Assembly (NCBI RefSeq): GCF_018156225.1
Contig: NZ_JAGTAR010000016.1
Location: forward strand, 1-64,000
Source: Carboxylicivirga sediminis
GTDB lineage: Bacteria; Bacteroidota; Bacteroidia; Bacteroidales; Marinilabiliaceae
Direction: 5' to 3'
DNA length: 64,000 nt
Shown: piece by piece, positions 1 to 8,805 of the stretch
Numbering within the stretch: the first letter of the stretch is position 1
Layout: the number at the start of each line of letters is the position of its first letter
Notes under the pieces: generated by a model
The model's input: the letters and a program-made list of their open reading frames with translations, nothing else
Database searches by the model: none
Told to the model about the DNA's origin: nothing
Program-made: the position numbers and the translations under genes

Positions 1-135
1 AATCTGAATGAGGATATCAGTCAACAACATAATGTGGCAGAATCACATCCGGATAAACTAGCAGAGATGGTAAATGCTTTTAAAGCTATACGTGGTGAAA
101 ACTACTCTAAGACGCAGAAGTTAGAGTTGAAGTAA
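1..135 (+). CDS. Sulfatase, C-terminal fragment (cut by window edge)
   Basis: Frame 1 is open from the first base to a TAA at 133-135 and encodes the last 44 residues of a protein that begins outside the window. The fragment starts NLNEDISQQHNVAESHPDKL, a pattern typical of the C-terminal end of family S1 sulfatases (leaf-end text 'L..DI.E..N.A...P'), and it closely resembles the ends of the complete sulfatases at 20148 and 50276. The catalytic part is not visible, so substrate and subfamily cannot be judged. A perfect hairpin terminator follows 18 bases after the stop, so this gene closes its own transcription unit. The family assignment rests only on this short tail and on context. Confidence 0.7.
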   Translation, partial: NLNEDISQQHNVAESHPDKLAEMVNAFKAIRGENYSKTQKLELK

Positions 136-152
136 GCGACAATTAGTTTAAT

Positions 153-187
153 AAAAAGTCTGATCAAATCAATTGATCAGACTTTTT
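153..187 (+). terminator. Rho-independent type terminator
   Basis: A perfect 15-bp stem (153-167 with 173-187) encloses a 5-base loop. The 3' arm ends in a run of five T. It lies directly after the partial sulfatase, and its A/T-rich stem base would also allow termination from the other strand. Confidence 0.85.
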
Positions 188-263
188 ATTTGAAATAGAA
201 TGGATATGGCAGTTTAGCACTCATTCGTAATCGTTGATGAGTAGAAAAATAAAAATCTGTTAA

Positions 264-312
264 TAATCGTTCGATATGTGGTCAGCTACGTGATAAGACG
301 AGTGTATCTTCG
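264..312 (+). promoter_or_regulatory. Candidate regulated promoter of the sulfatase operon at 334
   Basis: TATCTTCG at 305-312 matches the Bacteroidota -7 consensus TAnnTTTG with one mismatch and lies 21 bases before the start codon. An ATGTG element begins at 276, exactly 29 bases before the TA. The same spacing occurs before the SusC operon and before the gene at 52517. TAATCGTT at 264-271 is also found upstream of the latter. The 12-mer at 274-285 (ATATGTGGTCAG) recurs at 5379-5390. Motif and spacing are seen in the sequence; regulator binding is inferred. Confidence 0.5.
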
Positions 313-333
313 AACAATTAATTATCGATACAA

Positions 334-1794
334 ATGAAGAATTTAGTATTAATATTCACCTTAGTAGTGGCATGTACCTGTCAAGTGTATGCCAAGAGTA
401 ATAATAAGCGACGACCAAATCTGGTAATCATCCACACCGATGAGCATAACCTGCGTACATTAGGTTGTTACCGCGAAACCATGAGTGATGAACAAGCTTT
501 GATGTGGGGCCAAAAGACCATTGTTGAAACACCAAACTTGGATAAAATTGCCAGTGAGGGTGTATTATGCGAAAACTGGTACGCTACATCACCGGTTTGC
601 ACGCCATCCCGGGCTTCAATGATAAGTGGACTATATCCGATTGCGACTGGTTCACACCAAAATGATCTGCCTTTACATGATAACCTGATTTCTTTCGCTC
701 AAATTCTGAAGGATAATGGCTATGCTACATCATATGTTGGTAAGTGGCACCTCGATGGTGAAGATAAACCTGGTTTTGCCCCAAAGCGTCAGTTTGGTTT
801 TGCTGATAATCGTTACATGTTTAACCGGGGACACTGGAAGGCATTGGCAGAAGATGAAAAAGGATTACGCGTAGACCAGGCTATTACAAAAAAGGGAGTG
901 GCTTTCGATGTAGAAAAGGTTACTGAAGAGTCTTTCACAACTGATTTCCTTATTGATCGCTCCTTGGAAATTATCAAACGAGATATGGATCAACCCTTTG
1001 CTTTGATGCTATCCATCCCAGATCCGCATGGACCTAATCAGGTAAGAGCACCCTATGACACTATGTTTGATCATATGCACTTCGAAGATCCACGAACCAT
1101 GCATCCTGATCCGGAAATGTCGCCGAAGTGGTTGAATTTACAAGGGAAAAAGAATCGGGCATTGTCATTAAAGCAAGACCAAATGGCTGATTACTTTGGC
1201 ATGGTAAAATGCATTGATGACAATGTAGGACGCATACTCAATTTTTTGGAAATGGAAGGATTGAGTGAAAATACCATCGTTGTTTTTACATCCGATCATG
1301 GCGACCTGATGGGCGAGCACGGTAAGCATAATAAAGGCTTACCATATGAGATGTCGGCTCGTGTACCATTCTTACTTAAATATCCAGACCAGGTGATAGC
1401 TGGAAAGCAAATTCAAAAAGCATTCACAATGGCAGATTTTACACCAACAATTCTTGGTTTAATGAATGTGGATCATTCTGCCTATAATTTTCATGGTGAG
1501 GATTTGTCCACAGATTTTACCAACAAAGCCAAGGTTCTGACAGATGATCGCATTGTTTATATCACTAATGCTTTTGGTCGCTGGGTGGCAGCAGTCAATA
1601 ATCGTTATAAGTTAGTATTATCACCAACAGATGAGCCTTGGTTATTCGATTTGAAAAAAGACCCGGATGAGTTAGTTAATTTTTATGAACAGCCCGAATA
1701 TAAGGAGATTGGGGAGCGATTGAAGAATGAATTATACAAGCAAATGGAGGACTTTGATGAGCCATTATTAAATGAAGGGACCATTATTCAATAG
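334..1794 (+). CDS. Family S1 sulfatase, exported
   Basis: Hydrolyses a sulfate ester, probably on a seaweed glycan, in the periplasm. The 486-residue protein begins with a signal peptide ending near residue 20 (ACTCQVYA). The formylglycine motif CTPSR starts at Cys89, so the enzyme needs Cys-type maturation. Other S1 signatures are visible: the N-terminal metal site appears as TDEHN rather than the commoner ADD form, GKWHLDG follows near residue 137, and TSDHGDLMGEHG near residue 327 is the second metal-binding segment. Length fits a single-domain sulfatase. The TDEHN and 'DPHGP' text recall subfamilies annotated as arylsulfatase A-like, but the substrate is not deducible. It is the first gene after a terminator and a candidate regulated promoter, and it is followed 139 bases later by a second sulfatase. 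Confidence 0.93.
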   Translation: MKNLVLIFTLVVACTCQVYAKSNNKRRPNLVIIHTDEHNLRTLGCYRETMSDEQALMWGQKTIVETPNLDKIASEGVLCENWYATSPVCTPSRASMISGLYPIATGSHQNDLPLHDNLISFAQILKDNGYATSYVGKWHLDGEDKPGFAPKRQFGFADNRYMFNRGHWKALAEDEKGLRVDQAITKKGVAFDVEKVTEESFTTDFLIDRSLEIIKRDMDQPFALMLSIPDPHGPNQVRAPYDTMFDHMHFEDPRTMHPDPEMSPKWLNLQGKKNRALSLKQDQMADYFGMVKCIDDNVGRILNFLEMEGLSENTIVVFTSDHGDLMGEHGKHNKGLPYEMSARVPFLLKYPDQVIAGKQIQKAFTMADFTPTILGLMNVDHSAYNFHGEDLSTDFTNKAKVLTDDRIVYITNAFGRWVAAVNNRYKLVLSPTDEPWLFDLKKDPDELVNFYEQPEYKEIGERLKNELYKQMEDFDEPLLNEGTIIQ

Positions 1795-1933
1795 TTATTG
1801 AATAATAATATATTATACCACTCAGACTAAGGTTCATAAGGGGAAGGTTTTGCAACATTCTTTTTATTTTGAAGGAGAAATACCACGACGTGGGTAGGTG
1901 GTTATTTTAAGAATATAACTGCCTTAGTCATTT

Positions 1934-3406
1934 ATGAAAAACTATTCAACTGTAGTTATGAAGCTAATAATAACAATATCGCTACTGCTGCTAATCACTT
2001 CATCAGCATGTGTTACTGCATCTAATAAAAAGAAATCGGCCGAAAAAGCACCCAATATTCTTTTCATCGCCATTGATGATATGAATGACTGGACGGGCTT
2101 CCTTGGCGGACACCCTCAGGCCATAACACCTAACATGGATAAACTTGCCGCTAAAGGTGTGAACTTCACCAATGCCCATTGTTCAGCACCAGGTTGTTCA
2201 CCCAGTCGTAATGCATTACTTTATGGTGTAGAACCTTTTAATTCTGGCTTGTATCCTTTTTATGAGCATGATATTCATGAGCAGTTGATGGATCGCTACA
2301 TAACATTGCCTCGTCTTTTAAAGGAGCATGGATACAATACCTATGGTGCCGGTAAAATACATCATGGCTTGAAAGATGATCCGCGCGAGTGGACAGGCTA
2401 CTTTGAATTGAAATATTCCAACAAAGAATTTAAAGCAGGAGCCGGCTATCAGGTTGGGAATAGTAAAAAGAATTCCTTTCGGCCAACAGTGAATGCTGAT
2501 GATGAACATGTTGATTACCAGGTGGCATCCTACGGAGTTGATATTCTACAAAGCGAACATGATAAGCCATTTTTTCTGGCTGTTGGAATTGTAAAACCTC
2601 ATTTACCTTTTGATTGTCCTGAGCGATTCTTCAATGCATTGCCAGAAAAGATTGAGGCACCAGCCATTTTAGAAGATGATTTATTAGATATCCCGGCTGA
2701 AGGCAATAGTTTCAGAAGAGCGGGTGACGATAAGCGTTTTAAAAATGATAAAGCATGGGAAGATGTGCGCCGGGCCTATCTGGCCTGTATCTCATGGGCC
2801 GATTATAACATAGGTCGTGTATTGGATGCATTAGAAGCAAGTCCATATGCTGATAACACCATTGTGGTGCTTTGGTCTGACCATGGTTTTCATTTGGGCG
2901 AGAAGATGAGCTTTAAAAAGTTTACACTTTGGGAAGAAGCAACTCGTGTGCCTTTTATTATTTATGATGGTCGTGAAAAGGCTCATCAGGGAGGTCAAAA
3001 CTATTCAGAGGCCGTTTCACTTATCAATATTTATCGCACCCTGGCTGAATTGTCAGGTATTGAAGCACCAGGATATGTTGATGGAGAAAGCCTTGTGCCT
3101 GTGTTAAAGAATACGGATGAACAATTAGTTAAACCAACCATCACCTCATGGGGAAGAGGTAACTATGCGGTACGCACCAAAGACTGGCGTTATATTCGCT
3201 ACTTTGATGGGACCGAGGAGTTATATCATCACAAGTCAGATGCTAACGAATGGCACAACCTGGCCAACGATGTTAAGCATAAGAAGGTAAAAGAAGAATT
3301 GGCTGCCAGATTGCCTAAGCGGGATGCTGAAACCATTCAGGAGTTTATTTCTCCATGGAGTGTATATGGCGTCGATAAAGAAAAGTGGAAAACGAAGAAG
3401 AAATAG
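1934..3406 (+). CDS. Iduronate-2-sulfatase-like S1 sulfatase
   Basis: A 490-residue sulfatase with formylglycine motif CSPSR at Cys88. The segment DDMNDWTGFLGGHPQA followed by TPNMDKLA is characteristic of the iduronate-2-sulfatase-like branch of family S1, and it is shared with the protein at 47556. WSDHGFHLGEK near residue 315 is the second metal-binding segment. The N-terminus is hydrophobic with a possible lipobox (SSAC), so it is exported and perhaps lipid-anchored. An internal Met9 is an equally plausible start, since the signal core begins there. Branch membership is not proof of uronate specificity: marine members of this group act on varied sulfated galactans. It sits between another sulfatase and a beta-helix gene in one apparent operon. 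Confidence 0.92.
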   Translation: MKNYSTVVMKLIITISLLLLITSSACVTASNKKKSAEKAPNILFIAIDDMNDWTGFLGGHPQAITPNMDKLAAKGVNFTNAHCSAPGCSPSRNALLYGVEPFNSGLYPFYEHDIHEQLMDRYITLPRLLKEHGYNTYGAGKIHHGLKDDPREWTGYFELKYSNKEFKAGAGYQVGNSKKNSFRPTVNADDEHVDYQVASYGVDILQSEHDKPFFLAVGIVKPHLPFDCPERFFNALPEKIEAPAILEDDLLDIPAEGNSFRRAGDDKRFKNDKAWEDVRRAYLACISWADYNIGRVLDALEASPYADNTIVVLWSDHGFHLGEKMSFKKFTLWEEATRVPFIIYDGREKAHQGGQNYSEAVSLINIYRTLAELSGIEAPGYVDGESLVPVLKNTDEQLVKPTITSWGRGNYAVRTKDWRYIRYFDGTEELYHHKSDANEWHNLANDVKHKKVKEELAARLPKRDAETIQEFISPWSVYGVDKEKWKTKKK

Positions 3407-3458
3407 CATTAGATAATAAGTACTTAACCGTTATTTTTAATGGTATAAATAGAAAAGG

Positions 3459-5099
3459 ATGATTAAAAAACTAAGCATAGTTCTCATAGCTTTATTAATA
3501 AGCTTACCTCTTTGGGCCAATACGTATTATGTTGACGCCAATAATGGAAGTGATTCCAATAATGGATTATCAAAAGATGCAGCCTTTAAAAGCCTAAACC
3601 GTGCCAGTGCATTGCCTTTAAAAGCGGGTGATAATCTATTGTTGGCCAATGGGCAGGTCTTTTCTGGAAGCCTGGAACTAAAGGATGTTAGCGGTAGCAA
3701 AAGTCACCCAATTATCGTGTCCAATTATTCACTCAGTAAAAATGACCTGAAGCACTTACCAATTATTGATGCAAAAGGTTATCCTAACGGACTGTTATTG
3801 ATGAACTGTAGCCATATACATGTGAGTCATCTGCACATAACTGCTGATGCAGGTGGAGTACCTGAGGGAACATCTACAAAGGACGATATGCGCTGTGGCG
3901 TACTGATTACTTGTGATAATGCTGCAGAATACGAAAATATCAGATTATCACGGTTAAATGTAACAGATATATTCTACGCCGCTAAAAGTGTGGTTCGCAG
4001 CAAGAAAGAAACCAATTCGGCCAACGGAACGCAGGCTTATGGTTGGGGCATACGGTTGATTATTCGTACCAAAGGAGCGCTTTTAAAAGATATGATGGTA
4101 GAAAATTGTCATGTTGAGAATGTTGGGCATACCGGAATTAAAGCCACAGGAGGAAAGCACAGCATAAAGGGTTTAAAGTTGTATGATAATACGGTTAAAC
4201 ATACCGGAGGACCTGGTATGCAGATGAGTGGTATATTAGATGGACACGTCAAAGGCAATACCATCACTTATTCTGGTAGCACAACCGATACACGAAAATG
4301 GGGCAGAGGTAGCGGTTTGTGGACCTGGGGATGTTCACGCGTATTGATTGAGCACAACTCATTTCGATTCGCTAACGGTCCTGCTGATTCTGCAGGTTGT
4401 CACATTGATTTTAACTGTGATAATGTTATCGTTCAATATAATGTGAGTGAAGGAAACGCTGGTGGTTTCTGTGAAATTTTGGGAAATAATTATAATTGTG
4501 CCTACCGTTATAATATTAGTATTAATGATGGACACCGGGTTAAAAAAGTAAACGGTGCTTTTCAGGAAGGTAAAATATTTTGGCTGAGTGGTTTCAATGG
4601 TAAGGGAAAAGAACATAATGGCCCATTTAACTCGTATTTTTATAATAATACCATATACGTGAAAAATGATATTGTGGCAAAAATGGCCGTAACGCGAACT
4701 GCGCAAGGTGCTTTATTGGCCAATAATATCTTTTACATCGAAGGAGAGAGTAAACTGGTATTGGGCGATCAGTATAAACCGGCAACCACTGGAGAGTCGC
4801 TGGTTAAAAACATCATATTTAAGAACAACCTTTTTTTAAAAGCGGATAACTGGCCTGTAGATGCATTAATTCAGGATGAGGCACCAATAATAGGTAATCC
4901 TAAGTTCACCAACGTTAATGGTAATACAGCTGAAGATTTTGTTCCTAAGCATGTGCTTTTAATAAAGGATAAAGGAATTCAGATTGTTAGTATACCTGAT
5001 GATAAAGAGGGTTTATTCGTAGGATTAAAAGTTGAAAAAGATATTCTTGGTAATAAAATTAATGGACTGCCAGATATAGGTGCAATTGAAATAGAATAA
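3459..5099 (+). CDS. Right-handed parallel beta-helix protein, putative polysaccharide lyase or hydrolase
   Basis: The 546-residue protein has a signal peptide cleaved after about residue 20 (PLWA). It then starts with the TYYVDANNGSDSNNG motif seen at the mature N-terminus of many secreted beta-helix enzymes. Repeated short N-rich strands (YNVS, YNIS, YNNT) fit a right-handed parallel beta-helix fold. A block at residues 315-363 (HIDF, then QYN, GGFCEILG, then YNISINDGHR) is conserved in the proteins at 16718, 36180 and 52517, so these four are paralogous. No type IX tail is present and there is no lipobox, so it is probably periplasmic. Such folds carry polysaccharide lyases and some glycosidases. 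The family and reaction here are not recognised. A terminator follows. Confidence 0.8.
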   Translation: MIKKLSIVLIALLISLPLWANTYYVDANNGSDSNNGLSKDAAFKSLNRASALPLKAGDNLLLANGQVFSGSLELKDVSGSKSHPIIVSNYSLSKNDLKHLPIIDAKGYPNGLLLMNCSHIHVSHLHITADAGGVPEGTSTKDDMRCGVLITCDNAAEYENIRLSRLNVTDIFYAAKSVVRSKKETNSANGTQAYGWGIRLIIRTKGALLKDMMVENCHVENVGHTGIKATGGKHSIKGLKLYDNTVKHTGGPGMQMSGILDGHVKGNTITYSGSTTDTRKWGRGSGLWTWGCSRVLIEHNSFRFANGPADSAGCHIDFNCDNVIVQYNVSEGNAGGFCEILGNNYNCAYRYNISINDGHRVKKVNGAFQEGKIFWLSGFNGKGKEHNGPFNSYFYNNTIYVKNDIVAKMAVTRTAQGALLANNIFYIEGESKLVLGDQYKPATTGESLVKNIIFKNNLFLKADNWPVDALIQDEAPIIGNPKFTNVNGNTAEDFVPKHVLLIKDKGIQIVSIPDDKEGLFVGLKVEKDILGNKINGLPDIGAIEIE

Positions 5100-5120
5100 A
5101 GGTCTACAACTTCAACAATT

Positions 5121-5184
5121 GAAAAAGTGAATTCTTAAGAAGGTAATAAACAGAAAGTATACCTCTTAATGGTTTCACTTTTTT
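5121..5184 (+). terminator. Probable terminator hairpin after the first operon
   Basis: The outer arms (5122-5131 with 5174-5183) pair over 10 bases. Inside, 5135-5145 pairs with 5160-5169 around one bulge, giving a long two-part stem. The 3' arm runs into TTTTTT. It lies 22 bases after the beta-helix gene and separates it from the SusC operon. Confidence 0.6.
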
Positions 5185-5370
5185 ATTTTGACTATCTGCG
5201 GTTTAAGGGATATGAATAATAGTTAATCAAATATATTGTTAGTGCCCATAAACTTGCTTATTGCGTGATTTGAAAAATGAAGTGGTTTTTAAGTATACAC
5301 CTGATAGTAATACAATCCGATCAATTAAATTTAAAAGTGAGTATTCTTCCAGATTTGTCCCTGATAGTTA

Positions 5371-5439
5371 ATGTGGCAATATGTGGTCAGTATTGGATAA
5401 TTAATGAAGAATTATAGTATTGGCCTCCCCCTATATTTG
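5371..5439 (+). promoter_or_regulatory. Distal ATGTGG direct repeat and candidate -7 element upstream of SusC
   Basis: ATGTGG occurs at 5371 and again at 5381, exactly one helical turn apart. The second copy sits in a 12-mer (5379-5390) identical to 274-285 upstream of the first complete sulfatase. A perfect TAnnTTTG match, TATATTTG, lies at 5432-5439, 51 bases after the second copy, but no -33 TTG is properly spaced. The rest of 5185-5630 is AT-rich non-coding sequence with no convincing gene on either strand. Confidence 0.35.
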
Positions 5440-5636
5440 AAATGTAAATAACTGTTAAAAACTCATGCTAAAACATCAGTTTTCTTGATAGTATATCGAC
5501 AATTTTATATATAAAATTAGCATTGTATCACAGGGTTTGAAATTTTCTAATAGATTGAAAAGCAGTGCTTGAAGTTGTTTTTTGACGCAAAACCAACAAA
5601 TATTAACAAATAATGGACATGTCTTAATTATTGTCA

Positions 5637-5687
5637 ATGTAAATGTGAAAATGTGTTAATGTAATATGTGTTGTAGAGGTAGTTTTG
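5637..5687 (+). promoter_or_regulatory. Candidate regulated promoter of the SusCD operon with ATGT(G) array
   Basis: ATGT repeats start at 5637, 5643, 5651, 5659 and 5666, giving an array with 6-8 base spacing. ATGTGTTAATGT at 5651-5662 is identical to 52464-52475. A perfect -7 element TAGTTTTG lies at 5680-5687, 29 bases after 5651, the same distance as at the other site. The usual -33 TTG is replaced by TTA inside the repeat, which fits an activator-dependent promoter. Predicted transcription would start near 5694 and leave a leader of about 66 bases. Confidence 0.55.
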
Positions 5688-5759
5688 AGTGTAATTTTTC
5701 TCAGAAAGGGAGAACAAAATAACGAAGAGAGAGTAAATAGTAATATTAATTCAAAGTGT

Positions 5760-8700
5760 ATGAAAAGATTCTTTAAAACATTCATTTTTGTCTGCACCTT
5801 GCTGTCAATAGCCATATCGGCTTCTGCTCAGCAAAATGTAACAGGTGTTGTGACCGATGATAAGGGTGATCCCATAGTCGGGGCCACGGTTGTAATCGAA
5901 GGAACAACAACTGGTACAATTACAGACTTTAACGGAGTGTACAACCTGCGGGTTGAAACGGGACAAACATTAAGCATTAGCTTTATTGGATTTACAACCC
6001 AGCAGGTTCAGGTTGGGAGTGAAACCACAATTAATGTTCAACTGGTCAGTGAGGATATAGGTTTGGACGAGGTTGTAGTTATTGGTTTTGGAGAGAAAAA
6101 GAAAGTAACAGTAACAGGGTCCGTATCAACAATCAACAGTGAGGAGCTACTAAAATCGCCAACAGCTAACGTGACGAATGCGCTGGCTGGTAAAATTTCT
6201 GGTATCTCAGCGGTTCAGAATACTGGTCAGCCAGGGGCTGATGAGGCAGCACTGGCTATTCGAGGCAACCGTAATATTCTAACGATTGTGGATGGAGTTG
6301 AAAGACCGTTTTCGCAGATAGATCCTGAAGAAATTGAAAGTATATCAGTACTAAAAGATGCATCCGCAACTGCCGTTTATGGTATTCGTGGGGGTAATGG
6401 TGTTTTAATTGTTACTACAAAACGTGGTGAAAAAGGTCGTGCGAAGATTTCTGTTTCTTCCTCAATTGGTTTTCAGCAACCAACCATGTTAGCTGAGAAA
6501 TCCAATAGCTATACCTATGCCATGGCGCATAACGAACGAGCTGCTAATGATGGAACACCTGAGGAGAATTTTGTGTTTGGTCCTGAGGCACTTGAGGCTT
6601 TTGCAAATGGAGGTAATCTACTATATCCCGATATGGATTGGAATGAGTACTTATTTAGAGACAAGGCATTTCAGAGTAAAACAAACTTCACCATGAGAGG
6701 TGGAACTGACCGGGTTCGCTATTTTGTGGCTTTAGGTTATTTAACTCAGGATGGTTTATTGAAAAACCTGGACCCCCGATTTGATGAGAACTTTACCTTC
6801 GATCGATACAACTATCGCACTAACCTGGACATTGATGTCACAAAATCAACCTTGCTAAAATTGAGTTTGGGTGGTCGTACAGAAGTGCGCAATCAGCCAA
6901 GAGCTAAAGATGCAGAACAGGGAATCTGGAAAGAGGCCAGTTGGGCGCAACCAATGTCGGGTTCAGGTATTGTTGACGGAAAGTGGGTCACCACTTCTGC
7001 TGACAATGTATCTATTGAAATGAAAGATCCATTGAATGCCTTTTATGGTCTTGGTAACGAAAATCAGACAAGGGCTGTGCTAAATATGGACCTGGATGTT
7101 ATTCAAAAGTTAGACTTCGTGACACGTGGCTTGAAATTGCGTGTGAAAGGTTCGTACAATACAACGTATACACATTCAAAAACGCGTAGCTCGTCACCAG
7201 ACAGATACGAAGCGATTAAAGATCCCATGGATCCTGATAATATTGTGTTCAGAAAGATCAATGATGAAGGTTCTCTGGGCTATAAAGAGCCGGATCCAAC
7301 CAAAGCACGTAACTGGTATGTGGAAGGTGGATTAAACTACAATCGCAAATTTGGTAATCACGATGTTAGCGGTTTATTATTATATAATCAGCGTACGGTT
7401 TATTATCCATCTCAATTCACCGATATACCAAACAGAACGTTAGGTTTGGTGGCACGTATGACATATAACTATAAGACCAAATACCTGGTAGACTTTAACC
7501 TTGGTTATAACGGTTCCGAAAACTTTCCTGAAGGCAAACGTTTCGACTACTTCCCTGCAGTATCATTGGGTTACATTATAACGGAAGAAAGCTTTATGGA
7601 AAATATAGGTGTGTTTGATTATCTGAAATTACGAGCATCCTATGGTCAGGTGGGTAATGACCAGATAGGTGGTGGTCGCTTCCTGTATCAGCCTGATGCC
7701 TGGAATTATGACGCTGCAGGTTATAGCTTTGGTTATGAATCAGATTATATCGATCAGGGTGCTCTTGAGCTTCGTATCGGTAATCCAAATATTACATGGG
7801 AAACAATTACACAGAGGAATATTGGTTTTGATGCCAAGTTTTTGAACGCACGTTTAAGTGCCAGTGTTGATTTATTCCATGAGAAAAGAGAAGACATGTT
7901 GGTAACACGTCAAACAGTACCAAACTATGTAGCTGCCGTATTACCTGCAGTGAACCTCAAAGAGCGTGAAAATAAAGGATATGAAGTTGAATTAGGTTGG
8001 GACGACAATGCCGGAGGTTTTAGATATTACATTAATGCCAACCTTTCATTCGCACGTAACAAGATTATTTATATGGACGAGGTGCCTCAGCCATATGCAT
8101 ACCTGGAAAGAACAGGTAAGCCTGAGGGACAGCCTTTTGCATACATCAGTGATGGCTTCTTTACTGAGGAGGTGAATACAGATATGGATCCAAATTATCC
8201 AAATCAAGGCTATCGTTTTCCAGGTGATGTGAAGTATAAGGATTTAAATGGCGATGGAAAGATCGATGATTTAGATCAGAAAGCAATCGGATACTCGCCT
8301 AATGTGCCAGAGTATAACTTTGGTCTGAATACCGGATTTAACTGGAAGAATTTTGATTTCTCGATGACGTGGTCGGGTGTGGCCAATACCTATCGTTTAT
8401 TACCAAATGTTTTGCGTCAACCATTTGCAGGACAAAACCGAGCTTTATACGATCACTTGTATGATGGCAGATGGACACAGGAAAAAGCTGATGCGGGCGC
8501 GCACATTGAGTATCCGCGTTTATCATTGGCAAGCAAGGATAATAATTACCAGGTATCCGATTTATATTACCAGGATGCTTCTTTTATTCGATTGAAGAGT
8601 GTAGAGCTAGGTTATACTATTAAAGCAAACTTTTTTAAACGCGCTGGACTGCGTGATGTTAGAGTATATGCAAATGGATTTAACCTCTTGACATTTAGTG

Positions 8701-8795
8701 ATTTTGATATCTATGATCCTGAGTCAAATCCGGGATCAAATGGTCTGTACCCAATGGTTAAGATGTATAACATGGGTGTTAAGTTTAATTTCTAA
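5760..8795 (+). CDS. SusC-like TonB-dependent outer-membrane transporter (first pair)
   Basis: Imports oligosaccharides across the outer membrane together with the SusD-like lipoprotein that follows. The 1011-residue protein has a signal peptide of about 23 residues (SISASA). A carboxypeptidase-regulatory-like domain spans residues 27-95 (VTGVVTDDKGDPIVGATV). The TonB-box-like LDEVVVIGFG lies near residue 102, followed by a plug with the SusC signature SISVLKDASATAVYG. The rest is a beta-barrel ending in an aromatic residue (FNF). The start at 5760 was chosen because the signal peptide begins there; a longer in-frame extension to 5685 would place non-signal residues in front and would cover the promoter. 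It overlaps no gene and ends 10 bases before susD. Confidence 0.96.
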   Translation: MKRFFKTFIFVCTLLSIAISASAQQNVTGVVTDDKGDPIVGATVVIEGTTTGTITDFNGVYNLRVETGQTLSISFIGFTTQQVQVGSETTINVQLVSEDIGLDEVVVIGFGEKKKVTVTGSVSTINSEELLKSPTANVTNALAGKISGISAVQNTGQPGADEAALAIRGNRNILTIVDGVERPFSQIDPEEIESISVLKDASATAVYGIRGGNGVLIVTTKRGEKGRAKISVSSSIGFQQPTMLAEKSNSYTYAMAHNERAANDGTPEENFVFGPEALEAFANGGNLLYPDMDWNEYLFRDKAFQSKTNFTMRGGTDRVRYFVALGYLTQDGLLKNLDPRFDENFTFDRYNYRTNLDIDVTKSTLLKLSLGGRTEVRNQPRAKDAEQGIWKEASWAQPMSGSGIVDGKWVTTSADNVSIEMKDPLNAFYGLGNENQTRAVLNMDLDVIQKLDFVTRGLKLRVKGSYNTTYTHSKTRSSSPDRYEAIKDPMDPDNIVFRKINDEGSLGYKEPDPTKARNWYVEGGLNYNRKFGNHDVSGLLLYNQRTVYYPSQFTDIPNRTLGLVARMTYNYKTKYLVDFNLGYNGSENFPEGKRFDYFPAVSLGYIITEESFMENIGVFDYLKLRASYGQVGNDQIGGGRFLYQPDAWNYDAAGYSFGYESDYIDQGALELRIGNPNITWETITQRNIGFDAKFLNARLSASVDLFHEKREDMLVTRQTVPNYVAAVLPAVNLKERENKGYEVELGWDDNAGGFRYYINANLSFARNKIIYMDEVPQPYAYLERTGKPEGQPFAYISDGFFTEEVNTDMDPNYPNQGYRFPGDVKYKDLNGDGKIDDLDQKAIGYSPNVPEYNFGLNTGFNWKNFDFSMTWSGVANTYRLLPNVLRQPFAGQNRALYDHLYDGRWTQEKADAGAHIEYPRLSLASKDNNYQVSDLYYQDASFIRLKSVELGYTIKANFFKRAGLRDVRVYANGFNLLTFSDFDIYDPESNPGSNGLYPMVKMYNMGVKFNF

Positions 8796-8805
8796 AAGAG
8801 CAGCG

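Noticed and set aside
4359-4706. 115-codon minus-strand frame within the first beta-helix gene
   Set aside because: It is a shadow of the real gene: Ile/Thr-rich sequence produced by reading Asn-rich beta-helix codons backwards, with no start context.
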